Source: Cyrtodaria siliqua (taxonomy: Eukaryota > Mollusca > Bivalvia > Adapedonta > Hiatellidae). Taken from it: a stretch of 64,000 bases of DNA. The notes beneath the pieces were generated by a model. It made no database searches and was not told where the DNA came from. It saw nothing but the letters and a program-made list of their open reading frames with translations. Position numbers and translations under genes: made by a program. How positions within the stretch are numbered: the first letter of the stretch is position 1; each line of letters starts with the position of its first letter. The DNA lies in assembly GCA_037043455.1 (NCBI GenBank), contig JAWPHD010001134.1:62001-126000 (forward strand). The letters are read 5' to 3'. Positions 49,218-61,385 of this stretch are shown piece after piece.

Positions 49218-49949
49218 CTAAAAACAATATGTTTTATATAAATAATTGTGTTCATCGCCAAGTCATACAAACGAATTGGATTTTAGTCACACTATAACAG
49301 CTAAGGTCATAAATATTATGTTGACTTGTAGCTTCCACTGATGGAGGAAGACCCCAGGTGCCCCTCTGGCCAATTTTCGAGCACGTGTATGCACCTAGGT
49401 AGAACCAACTATGTTCCGCAAGACAGCTGGATAGCCTCCTCAACCTCATTATATACAAACGGCTGTATGTGATGGCTGAGAGGTGGTGAGAACCTAATCT
49501 TGATGACCACCACAATGCCAAAAGAACAAAACAATATTCCTGAAGTATCAAAAACATTGCTGAAACCAATAACTAAATAACGAAATGTTAAAGCAGTACT
49601 TGCACTCTAGCATCAAAGAATCAGAAGCAAAATGGTGGATCATTACGTGGTCCCACCTTAATTTCATTAAATTGCACATCGTCTTGATAGGGGGAGCATT
49701 TGTGCCAAGTTATTTCAAAATCCCTCATGCGGTTCAGGAGATATGGAGAGGACATGAAATATAGTGCAGATGATCTTCGACCTCTCAGTGTGACCTTGAC
49801 CATGAACGGACCTGGGCTGGAATTTGCTGCACGTCATCTCGATATGGTGAACATTTATGCCAAGTTAATTTCAAAATCCCTCAAGCGGTTCAAGAGATAT
49901 GGTGGAGACCGACTTGTGACGGACAGACAGACAGACGGACGGACGGACG

Positions 49950-49991
<42 letters not shown>

Positions 49992-50443
49992 CTAAAAACA
50001 ATATGTTTTATATAAATAATTGTGTTCATCGCCAAGTCATACAAACGAATTGGATTTTAGTCACACTATAACAGCTAAGGTCATAAATATTATGTTGACT
50101 TGTAGCTTCCACTGATGGAGGAAGACCCCAGGTGCCCCTCTGGCCAATTTTCGAGCACGTGTATGCACCTAGGTAGAACCAACTATGTTCCGCAAGACAG
50201 CTGGATAGCCTCCTCAACCTCATTATATACAAACGGCTGTATGTGATGGCTGAGAGGTGGTGAGAACCTAATCTTGATGACCACCACAATGCCAAAAGAA
50301 CAAAACAATATTCCTGAAGTATCAAAAACATTGCTGAAACCAATAACTAAATAACGAAATGTTAAAGCAGTACTTGCACTCTAGCATCAAAGAATCAGAA
50401 GCAAAATGGTGGATCATTACGTGGTCCCACCTTAATTTCATTA
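47361..50443 (+). repeat. Four-copy tandem array, period 774 bp
   Basis: Units start at 47361, 48127, 48901 and 49675. The last three have a 774-base period and look identical; the first is 766 bases because its (cagacaga/cggacgga)n run differs. Each unit has two bivalve-repeat sub-units, the microsatellite, a 300-base segment weakly like an S2 body, and the first 29 bases of an R2 element. ORFs of 60, 84 and 105 residues recur in each unit but have no recognised domain and look like repeat by-products. Confidence 0.96.
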
Positions 50444-50692
50444 TACAGTGGGAAAGTTTATATTAGCAAGATTTTATAACGGATATTTCGACAATAAAAC
50501 ATGTTTAAAAACAGTTTTACTGACAAAATGCGATAACCTGTTTAGAAGTACATATTAAATGTTTTAATTTTACAATATTCCAACTTTTTAAGCCGAAATT
50601 AAGGTTTTATTTCATACCCCAGCCAACCCCGTTTACGATCTTGAATAAGGGGTTGGATGGGGTATGAAAGTTAATACTCGGACCACGTAATG
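50415..50692 (+). mobile_element. R2 TIR element, copy 3, at the end of the array
   Basis: Intact ends cattacgtggtcc and ggaccacgtaatg. Its first 29 bases are the same bases that close every unit of the array to its left. Confidence 0.85.
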
Positions 50693-51523
50693 GATATATA
50701 CCCCAAATTACAATCTGCATGGCCTTATATAAAACTAAAATCAAATTTTTCTTAACACAATGTCTGATTCCAGATTTTGAATTAAAATTAAGATCCAAAC
50801 AAGAAGGGTTCTTTATTTATAGAAATCCACCATACACAATCATTCCAAATCATTAGTTCTTGCTCCCATGTATTTTTCTCTTTAATGAAGTTTATGTAAG
50901 AATGAATTTGATACAGTTTAATTCCTTCTAATGCTTCATCTCTAGGTAAACATATATTTCACTTTTCCGGTTTCACTTACCGAATAAAAAAAGAGAAGCT
51001 TTTTCATAAATCCTGATCACGCATTATGTTTCCAGATACAACGGGAAGCTGTTTTGTTCAAGGTTCAGTTCACGCGTGTTACAGAAATTAAGCAATCTTT
51101 ATATTATAAAGGTTACAGTGTGCTATTCGATATTAATTTTCCCGATTTAACAGGATCTGGAGTGAAAGATTGAGTTTTTGTCACAGTCTGCAGCAGAACT
51201 TAACAATGAACTGATACAAAGAATCTGTGAAAAGGCCCGATTATGAAAATATTAAAGACTTTCCTCTGAATTTCGTAACCCAGGTGTCTCGATGATTTTG
51301 CCATGCTTTGCATAATCCATGAATATAAAAGCTAAAAAAGCACAGATTTGTCATTCATGTCAAATCATCGCATTTCCTTCTTAGTGAGGTCATCTGTTAT
51401 AATAAGCCGAGTTGAATTGGGGTTTTACGGCACACCAACACAAAAAGGTTATATGGCTCATTCCAGGCCTACTCTCCAATTTACAACATATTCTTGCCTG
51501 GCAACCATATGGTCTGAATAGTA
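50693..51523. other. Non-coding stretch
   Basis: No gene seen. A SINE-tail-like piece (ggggttttacggcacaccaa) near 51419 resembles, in reverse, the remnant at 11480 (gtgccgtaaaacacc). Confidence 0.45.
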
Positions 51524-51902
51524 ATTAAAGGGAATGTAGCGACACAGCCAAACAAGCTCTGTTATTGAGAGTTCTGAAAAACTTGGGAAAATGTGAAAGA
51601 ATTATTAAAATCATAAAGCATTATTGCCATTAAGTATACATATTTTTCATACAGTTGCTGTCATTTTTTCCCTATAAATAAGTAAATTTTCATATTTATA
51701 AATTTTCCAAATATGGTCATTTAGAACTGTGATGTCATAGCTCTAAAAATGATGGCTTCCATATACGTTTCAACAGAACCTTCAAATGATCATATCTTCT
51801 TTGTTTATAATCCAATTTTGATAATTCTTTCACCCTTATTCAAGTTTTTCAAAACTCTCAATAATAAAGATGGTTTGGCTGTGTCACTATAATCCCTTTA
51901 AC
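51524..51902. mobile_element. TTAAAGGG-ended element with 88-bp TIRs
   Basis: The left arm ttaaagggaatgtagcgaca...gaaagaattattaaaatc pairs with the right arm over about 88 bases (gattttgataattctttcac...aatccctttaa). The interior is AT-rich without an ORF. Confidence 0.88.
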
Positions 51903-52479
51903 TGTATGTTCAATAGCATATTTAAATTATCTAGAGTATCTTATCAACCCGGCAGGATCACACCCAAGACATCGTAAAAAGGGTACTAGTAGCTCCCTTA
52001 CTTACTGCTCAAGATTCATCATAATTATAAACCGTAGTGTTAGGACTGGCCGACCCAGTATCTGTATAATACGACTGAAATTTTAGTTCTCAACCATATT
52101 CTATTTTTTCAAACCACAAGTGAAGATTTAAAGCAGCTTAACTGAATAATTGAGTGTGAAATTCAAAGCAAAGAATTGCAAACAAAGCAGACGGTCAGCT
52201 ATTAAAGATGGATATGGATTTTGTAATATTATTCATAATCATGAAACATTTTCATATTAATAACAGTGTGACTTCAAAACCGCATATCAAATGAGACAAT
52301 TAATTCACCATAAGGCAATATGGAAATTGAAGGTGAAAAGCTGACATTGTAAATCTATAGAACTTGAAATTAACCTAGATCATTGAACTTCCACAAGAAT
52401 TTTTTAATTTTTTAATTGCTGTTCACAAATTGTACGATTTTCAAAAAATTATTTGACTGGTTGCACCTCTGGTTATCTA

Positions 52480-52785
52480 CTAGCTGGGTAAAGCAGTCAG
52501 TGTATTTACAAGCCAGGTTTTAATTCCACGTCTCAAGAGTTGTTGACTGAGAGGTCCTTCAAACGGACACATCGGACACCTATGTTTTTCCCCCCGGTTA
52601 CCATCCCCATCAATAGCATGCTAACGCTGTTGACTGTGCCATCAACTGACTATATAACCTTTGTATCTTGTTTCTTTACCAATGTAACCCATTGAAAATG
52701 GGTGTTCTGCCTCTACCACACAAAAATTGACCAACATGTATGGCCTAACATGTGCTTAAAATTATGTAAAATAACATTCAAACTT
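52480..52785 (+). mobile_element. Diverged S2-type SINE
   Basis: The tail end (gggtgttctgcctctaccac, aaaaattgaccaacatgtat, ttaaaattatgtaaaataac) matches S2, and the left end has a faint tRNA-like B box (ggttttaattccac). Confidence 0.5.
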
Positions 52786-54360
52786 AACCAATGAAAAAAT
52801 AAATTAAGGTTATACATTTTTTTTTCTTCTTCATATGTGTCACTTTTATTACTTCATTGCACTACGCTATAATATTTCAAATTTTACTCCAACACGCTCT
52901 GTCCTAATTCAGCCAAAATATTGTCCATTTTTTCAGAAAAGACATGCTCATTTTGACTCTTCAGAAACAAGTTGCCCAGTTTGCCTTATTTCATTATGTT
53001 TGTCAAAAATGAAAATGTGTTAAGTATATATACATATATAATTATATTTGAACACCTGTTTCAAAGTGGCAACTTTAATATCTTTAATATCTCAATACTT
53101 ACCAATCAAATCCAATAATCCACATGACTTTAAATGAACCAAGCAAAGTAGTAAATACACAAAATTCTATCCTTATCCTAAAGTGAACTTTCTGACCAAT
53201 GAAAATAACCCTGAAAAGCTTCTATTTGGAAAATCAAGTTTCAACTCACTGTTACCTAAAACTTCCAAATTGCTCTGACCACCCACTCTAGATAATGTTT
53301 ACAACAAAGCAGAATCGAAATACCTACCTGATTTACCCTAAACGACCTCACGGCATGAAACACTTGTGACCCATGGCACATTACTTGATCCAAAAGGTAT
53401 CATAATGAACCTAAATATGTCTTTGTCTCCACCCCGAACAAAGGTACGGAATTTGATTGATAATCAATAAGGTGGTTCTGATCATAAACGGTCATGGCCG
53501 TTTAATCTCCCGCATAACAGGTGGACAATAACAACATGCTAGATTTGGCGATCATATCGTTTGTTCAAATGAATGATTCAAACAAAATGATGCATATACG
53601 AAATGTAACACAGAAGAAACTGATTTGAACAGGTGAGAAGCATAAAACATCAGGCAATTCGAACATTTGTTCAAATGAATGACTCACATTTTTTTCTGAT
53701 TTATTAAATGAAACATTTAATTTATTAGAAGAAACAAAGGTAAGGAACACAAGATGTCAGGCAATTCCACCATTTACTGAAAATATTGATTACAGGGAAG
53801 CATTTAAAGCTTTTATCACAGAAATTAACATTGTTTGTGAATATCTTCAAGAAAGTGCAGATGTTTTGATTATAACAGGAGGTGGGCAATTAACACCACC
53901 ATATTACCAACCTCACCAGACAATTCCGCCAATATATCAAATGAATGATCAAAAAGGCAAAAGAAGCAGTTCTTACTTGTGTTTCACTACAAAGTTTTAT
54001 TTTTTAAATTTGATTAAAACACCTGATTGTGTTTTAAAACATTTGGCAATTCCACCAATTTTTTACATGAATGATTAACTAATTAAACGTTCTTTTTCTC
54101 TTACATAAGAGTTATTATGGTTCTTGCATGATGTTTGAAATCTATCAACGTTATTTGAGAAAAGTGTGAAAGAAGGAGCTTGCAGATTTTCAAACTTTTA
54201 TACCAGATGGAAAATTATTGTGAGAAAAGCAGCTCAGTGTACAACTGTTACATTTTATAAATGACAAAAAAAAAAAAAATACCAACCACATGCAAGATGT
54301 TTAGAAGTTTCACATTACACAGTTAGACAGTAACGCCATTTCATTTATATTTTCAGTTTC
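52786..54360. other. Non-coding stretch
   Basis: No gene seen. Short diverged repeats around 53620-54075 contain the words caggcaattc.acca and aaatgaatga several times. Confidence 0.45.
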
Positions 54361-54897
54361 TTTAAAGAGGTTGATGCACTATTTTCAAGGTTTAATTTAA
54401 AGGGCTCTGAAAAACTTGAAAAAGGTAAAAGAATTATCAAAATACTAAGAAAAATAAAGGAGATATGACCTATTGAAAATTTGCAAAGAAACATAAATGG
54501 AGGCTGCCATCTTGCAACGATGATGTCATCGTGCCTTTATACCATATGTAGCACTTTGACAAAATGTCTTTTAAAGCAAAGAAAATCACTGCAAATGAAA
54601 ATAAGCATACACTTTTTACATTTTGCATATGTATATTTATTTTTAATCAATTTGCAGTGATTTTCTTTGCTTTAAAATATATTTTGTCAATATGCCACAT
54701 AATTATGGTAAACAGGCGCGATGACGTCATTGTTCCAAGATGGCCGCCTCCATTTATGCTCTTTGCAAATTTTCAATAAATAGGTCATATCTCCTTAATT
54801 CTTCATGGCATTTTGATAATTCTTTCAGCTTTTTTTCAAGTTTTTCAAAGCCATTTTAAATAAATCTTGTTTGAAAATAGTGCATCAACCCCTTTAA
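54361..54897. mobile_element. Foldback element with arms of about 250 bp
   Basis: The left arm (tttaaagaggttgatgcact...gatatgacctattgaaaat...ggaggctgccatcttgcaac...gatgtcatcg) is closely complementary to the right arm (cgatgacgtcattg...aagatggccgcctccat...aataggtcatatctcctta...gtgcatcaacccctttaaa). A shorter palindrome sits in the centre (gcaaagaaaatcactgca / gcagtgattttctttgc). The inner words aaaacttg..aaaggt.aaagaattat are shared with the element at 51524. Confidence 0.92.
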
Positions 54898-57137
54898 AAT
54901 GGCCTTAGAAATGCTATTCAAACTGAAACAACATTTTAGCAACAAATAAGACAAAGCCTTTCAACAAAACAATGACAAATCATAATATTGTCATTAATCA
55001 AGATATCTTCAGAGTTAAAGTAGTTTTATGACTTCATAAAATCTGTTAGATATCGACAGATGCCACCATTCAACAGATGTCAAGGTAGTTTTTCAAACAC
55101 AAAATACTTCAAACAGCGGGTCATTAAGGACAGTGCATTTTAATTGCTAAGATGTAATTAGGGGTTCATTGCAACACTGTTTTAACTACATATAATATGA
55201 TATAAAGAATATGATACCATGACGTTGCTTTGAATCTTCGTAATCCTCTCATGACCAAATTAATTCTTTTTGTTGGAAAATATTTAATCCAGTCTACTAT
55301 CAAAAAGGTTCAACTAATCAATTTTTAAGGACTTCGCAGTTTTTTGAAACACATACTTTCAAAACAATGACTTAAGGTAAGAATGCAGAAGGTTCTAAGT
55401 TTCAACAAAGATCCTACCGACTTACTACCATTTACCTTTCTTCCATCAAAATGAAGTCATAAACAGTCGGCCAATTAGCAAACCTCACACCTGTAATTAA
55501 TCCAATTTAATCCTTTGATCTCTGTTGTACAAAGATCTCCATATATAACAATCTCCCCAACAGTATCCAGTGCTCCAGTGCTATCAGCACTGTATTTTGA
55601 TGAGCAATTTTGTTTGGTTAATTATATATATGTTAATGATTATATCGTTAAAACTATTATTATCTCTTGCATTGTTCGTTTGAAGATTTTATAATGATGA
55701 ATGAGGATGAGATGGCATTTTGGGATATCACAGTGACACTGATACAGGGCTTTTCTCAATAGCCTGTAGGTGGGTGATATACTCTCCTACTGACCAGCTA
55801 CTTTGATCAGTCCCCAACACAACAAGTGAAGCACCAACAGTGGTACGAGTGCCGCAGTGCTCACACTACCATACGCCATGGTCGCCATTTGCGACTATTT
55901 TATAATACTGTCGATTATTTTAAAGAAATGTCGACAAGAAATGGCGATTATTTTATTTTAATATTTGATTTTTTTTTATAAATTTTTCGTATAATTGTCT
56001 GTTTGACACCCCAAGTAATAAATGACCGCAATAAACATTACATAATCCATTCACGCCCCCTGTGATGTCGCCACGCGCTTATCAATTATCGCTTGTAAAA
56101 GTTGTTAATTCCCTAAATTGGCACTTCGTTGTCAGATAATCGGCATTGTTGATACACGCAAACATCATCTGATTAATGGACCGAATAGCCAATCAGATAT
56201 GCCGTTATTTGTTATCTTTCGGGCGATTGACCAATCTGACAATCCGTTACGCATCCATTTCCTGTTTGTTTTTCTGTACACAAACTACGAAGAGATGAAA
56301 TTAATTTGTGCACGCACTATTATGAACTTAGTCGCTACTTTCATCTGCATTAATAGCTATCCCATCATGATCCCGATAGGTAGCAACTCCCATGCGTATT
56401 GAGAACTGTGAAAACACTTGCAATAAAGTAATTGAAACAATAAGAAGTTTGAATATTGTGCCTGGCTTCGTGTCGGCAGTTTCAATTTGTCACAACTTTG
56501 AGATCGACAATTAATGACATAAAACTACATTATCCTACTATTAGGGTTGTGTTTTCTTTCCCCTTTGATAAGAAAGACCATTTTTGGCATTCAAAACACA
56601 TTAATGCATGAAAAAAAATCATAATTGATGCTATTTCGATTAAATGTTTTAAATTGGCCGTAAAGTGCGGTTTCATAGTACTTCGGATGGTACATAATTT
56701 CGGATTTTTTTTATTTATTTTTTCATAATCGAATGAGAAAAGAAAAACTGTCCTTTACAAATACATGTTGGTGGAAAGAAAAACGATATATAGATGACAG
56801 ATACATAAAGTATATTTCTATTCATTATTTAATCCATCATTCTTTGTTTTATCAATGTGTAAGGAGTTCCTGGAATCCTACTTTTAAATGAATTCTAGTC
56901 TAGGCTTCTACTTCTTTCACTTGGATGAAAGTGGTGACAAAAAGGAAAATATAGCCAGAGGAGGCCCTGATAGTCTAATAAAACCTGATTGAAAATTTGG
57001 CTCTTACGAATGACCAAATCTTCTTACGCATTACAGGTGGCTATTATTTTCTTAACTAAAATGGCCAGTGTGAGCGCTGGAGCCCGATTGTGAATTCAAC
57101 ATTTAACTGAAAAATCTAAGTAAACAAGTAAGGCCAA
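54898..57137. other. Non-coding stretch with one lone element end
   Basis: A single CAGGGCCTCCTCTGG-type terminus (reverse) is at 56955-56969; I could not find its partner. The 94-codon ORF at 56118 has no recognised feature. Confidence 0.45.
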
Positions 57138-58370
57138 GATGGCCCTGAATCAATCACCTGAGGATCTTTGCAATGATGAAAAAATTGTTCTCTCGCAAAT
57201 GCTGATTGAAGATGGTTTTTTATGTCTTTCCTTATGTAAGTCTATGTAAAAACATGCAAAATCTCTACATACAAACTTTGGACCCAGGGGTTGCAGCCAT
57301 CTTTGACTCCAGGGACTTCAAATGAGCAAACTTGATAGACCATGGGTTAGCGATCATTAATAATAATAAAGAACAAGAGGTACTTTGGATGCTCTACAAG
57401 CTAAAATAGCTCTTATGTCAAGGGGTTTCACCATTAAATTCCTTTCACTATCTTTTTACAAGTGCAAAACACAACAACACCCTCAATTGAACAAAAGAAA
57501 AAAAGTTTACCTCAAGTGGGATTTGAACCCACGGCCCTAGCTTCCCAGTGTACAAGAAGTAATTCAAAGATTTTTCTATGGTGGCCATCTAGGATGTCAC
57601 ATTTAACTTATTTTAACAAATTTGAAAAAGATTCATCTAAGGATCACCGATGTGAAGTTTGGTCTATAATAACATATATATGTATAAGTCTATGTAAAAC
57701 ATGTGACGAAGCCAAATGTGACCCCAGGATCACCATTTTAACAGGCTTGGTAGAGGACCATAAGCTTGAAGTAAATGCAAAATATTAAACCTCTGGCTCT
57801 TGTAGTTTCAGAGTCTGAGAGAAGAAGATTTTTTAAGTATTTCCCTATAGAAGTCTATATAAAATATGTGACCCCCTGGGGCGGGGATAAATGTGACCCC
57901 AGGGTCTCCATTTGAACAAACTTTGTGACAGACCATAAGCTTATAGCAAATGCAAAATATTAAACCCCTGGCTCTTGTAGTTTCAGAGAAGATTATTTAC
58001 TTTTTTTTCCTAATGGTAATTATGATGATTTTTTAAGTTTTTCCCTGTACAAGGTCTATGTAAAACATGTGACCTCTGAGGCGGGGCCAAATTTGACCCC
58101 AGTATCACCATTTTAACAAACTTAGTAGAGGACCATAAGCTGATGCTACATGTAATACATGAGAGCTCTGTGCCTCGTGGTTTCAGAGAAGAAGATTGTT
58201 TAAAAATGTTTACTATATAAGTCCATGACCTAATTTTAACAAATCTAAAAAACATTAATCTAAGGATCATCCATGTGAAGTTTGGTTTTAGACGGACAGA
58301 CGATGGACGGACGACGGTCGACAGACGAAGAGTGATCCCAATAGATCTTCGGCTCAGGTGATCTAATAAA
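57138..58370. mobile_element. Bivalve-type repeat element with three internal units
   Basis: Three units of about 170 bases contain the words catgtgacccc, aggaccataagct and gtagtttcagag with an inner aagtctatgtaaaacatgtg. The left end has tcaatcacctgaggatc and the right end gatcttcggctcaggtgatc, which are inverted relative to each other. A (gacggacg)n run precedes the right end. I recall this type as ubiquitous in bivalves. Confidence 0.7.
57505..57565 (-). mobile_element. tRNA-like fragment
   Basis: On the minus strand: cactgggaagctagggccgt then a B box gggttcaaatccc. The ORF crossing it shows the VGFEPT string typical of a translated tRNA-like B-box region. Confidence 0.5.
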
Positions 58371-59132
58371 AAAAAAGGGGGATTAATTCAGGTAAAATAC
58401 ATGAGAGAGTTATGGTTCTTGTCATATAACATTGTATAATGATAATGAATGCGTGCCAAGTTTCAAAGCTTTTTGAGATGAGGAAAAAAAAGAGTCTCTG
58501 GGACCATTTTCTGTTTAAATACTGTAGCTTGGAGTTTAAGTCATGCCAAACTCAAATCAGACAGTGCCTCAAGTCTTTACCAAAATGTGCTATGTTGCCT
58601 AAAACTAGCAAAGTCAGCAACATTCATGACAGAGAAACATAACCCAGCATAACTGCACTCAATCATGAGATCATGGAATCGATCATGACAAACCCTCAAT
58701 TAAACGTATAGCTCCATTAAACCATAAACAGAAAGATCGTTAACTGGAAATCAAGTAATAAATCTACAATAAATGCACCTGCATACACTGTCCTAACTGT
58801 AAACTTATCTACAAACTTAACTTCTATCTACAAACTTAAAAGTCTTATGTTGACTATATGGTTTTAATAATTGGTTACAAATGGCAGCTGAAGAATTTGT
58901 AAAATGTCCATTGCAAACAGCAAAAAAATATATGGCCTTCTTCTTGTTTTTTAAAAACAAAACATACACGAGTATCTATATACGTAAATGAACGAATGAA
59001 TGAAGACCCTCAATGAATCAATAATAGAAAGCATCTATTATTTTGCCCAATTAGTAAAACAACTAATCTCCCCTGGGGCCAAGCTTAATAAAGATCATAA
59101 AAAATAAGCAAAAATAGCACAAACTCCATATG
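58371..59132. other. Non-coding stretch
   Basis: AT-rich, no gene or repeat that I can support. Confidence 0.45.
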
Positions 59133-59546
59133 TATACTGAAAGGAAAAAGAAACGCGACAAGGGAATTTCCGCTATAGCAGTTAGTCAAAGGACGCAACT
59201 GTGATGTTGTAGATGTTTTAATCACAGTTCACCTTGTAACAAGAAATTCATAAATGTTGAATTTCCTCTGAAAAATTGAGCCAGTTCAGTACTGTATTTA
59301 ACGTAAAGTTTTGTAAAATCTTGCATCCTAAGTTTGCTCACATGCTTGAGCCAAACGCGTACTCTGTCAATAATAAAACTTGCAGGAATACTATTTGCTG
59401 TGTTACGTACGTGTTGCTTTAGTCTTTTTTCTGAAAGGAAAGATCTTATGTGGCCATGTACCACGCGATTAACAGCAGCATCTTGTACATAAAATATATA
59501 TAGCGGAAATTCCCGTGTCGCATTTCTTTTTCCTTTCAGTATATAT
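59133..59546. mobile_element. DNA-transposon-like element with 47-bp TIRs and an 80-codon ORF
   Basis: tatactgaaaggaaaaagaa...gggaatttccgctata on the left pairs with tatagcggaaattcccgtgt...tttttcctttcagtatata on the right with only a few mismatches. A minus-strand ORF at 59222-59464 (starting MVHGHIRSFLSEKRLKQ) fills most of the interior. I do not recognise it; it could be a piece of a transposase or chance. Confidence 0.82.
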
Positions 59547-60234
59547 ATACATGTTGAAAATTAGAAAAATTGCAATGAGTTACTTACTTGAAGTTTAAAC
59601 AACCTGAAAACCATACATACGCATTCATGTACATAGTGAATTATATCCAGAAAACAACAACCTAGCATGAACAACCAAAGAGTGTTTAAACTACTTACTT
59701 GATTATATTACTGCTTCAAACTTGCCATTTCACCTTCCAAATATTTATGATTTTAATAATATCACATGCCATTATAGCATACCTGGTGGTGACCTGAACT
59801 CACACTGAGGCCAACACAGATAAAATATAACCCATATCTAGCCTACTATCTCTTATCAATATTGATTTTTAATAAACATTCTGAACATAAGGTATTATAT
59901 ATAATAACAGGCATCAAATAACAGATTGTTGTCATTCCATTTTCCATTGGTGTTAATTAAAGTAATAAATAATTTTAATTCCATTCAGATTTTATTTATC
60001 CATGTTAATGAATAACATGAAAATGATGAATCAACTGTAAATGTTATAAATTACTGTAAATGCTACATGTCATTATCCTGTATAATTATGTTTTCTTGAA
60101 GCCATTATGTGATTATAAAATACCCCTAAACGTTTATATCATGTTTCAATAAATGCAATAATGTTATATAGATAATCTCGCTGTTTCAGTAGTACACTAT
60201 TTTTTACAGATTATGAAGCAGAAACATGAAGAAA

Positions 60235-60925
60235 ATTGTGCAAAAACAACAGCATCTGCCTGTACCTTCTTGCACAAAATGTACATTTCCTAGCACAAAG
60301 CCTATATTTCCTTGCAAAAAACCTACATTACCTTTGCACAAAACCTATATTTCCTTGCACTTGCACAAAATGTACGTTTCCTTGCAAAACCTAGATTTTC
60401 TTGTACAAAATCTATATTACCTTGCATAAAACCTACATTTCCTAGCACTTGCACAAAACCTACATTTCCTTGCACTTGCACAAAATGTACATTTCCTTGC
60501 AAAACCTAGATTTCATTGTACAACATCTATATTACCTTGCATAAAACCTACATTTCTTTGCACTTGCACAAAACCTACATTACCTTGCACTTGCACAAAA
60601 TGTACATTTTCTTGCAAAACCTAGATTTCCTTGTACAATACCTATATTACCTTGCACAGACCTACATTTCCTTGCACTTGCACAAAACCTAGATTTCCTT
60701 GCAATTGCACAAAATGTACATTTCCTTGCGAAACCTAGATTTCCTTGTACAAAACCTATATTACCTTGCACAGACCTACATTTCCTTGCACTTGCACAAT
60801 ATATCTACATTATTTGCACTTGCACATAACCTACATTTCTTAGCACTTGTACAAAACCACCATTTCACTGCACAAAACTTACATTTCTTGCATTTGCACA
60901 AAACCTAAATATCCTTGGATAAAAC
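60235..60925. repeat. Minisatellite with cttgcac / acctacatttc units
   Basis: About 24 short units (acctacatttccttgcactt, gcacaaaatgtacatttcct, acctagatttccttgtac) are arranged in a loose higher-order pattern of about 120 bases. ORFs on both strands derive from it. Confidence 0.9.
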
Positions 60926-61194
60926 TCAGTCAAAAACATGTCTTCCAACATCCCCCAAGATGTCTTAATATTCATAAAATCAAGATGCCACTGTTTCTAA
61001 AATTAGACTAATTGTTTAATCAATTGTTATCTATGCTATATTTCAACTCAACATTTTACAACCTGATAAAGCCCAGTTGTCCAACTGGGATAACATAATG
61101 CGCCCCAGTTATGGATCATCATAATCTATGAGAAGGCCAAGGTAATAATCTCATGTTTTCACTATACTTCATCTAACAAGCTGAGAGCTATATT

Positions 61195-61385
61195 GGTTTG
61201 TTTGTTTTGTTTGGCATTTAACATCATTTTTCTGCACATTTTAGGCTATGTATGATGGTCGATTTTTTGTGGTGGAGGCAGACCACCAACTTATACCTGG
61301 GTAGAACCAGTACTGTATATCTCCCGCCATCTGTTAGAATTGACACTTTCTCACTTACAAGTTGAGATCTCAGTGGGATTTGTGG
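61195..61385 (-). mobile_element. S2 SINE fragment
   Basis: Tail and body on the minus strand (ttaggctatgtatgatggtc, ggtggaggcagaccacc, gggtagaaccagtactgta); the head is replaced after gtgggattt. Confidence 0.75.

Noticed and set aside
48073..50343. Recurrent ORFs of 60, 84 and 105 residues in each 774-bp unit
   Set aside because: They are identical because the DNA is duplicated, lie on both strands, cross repeat boundaries and have no recognised domain.
56118..56402. 94-residue plus-strand ORF
   Set aside because: No domain, no splice context and AT-driven composition; not supported as a gene.
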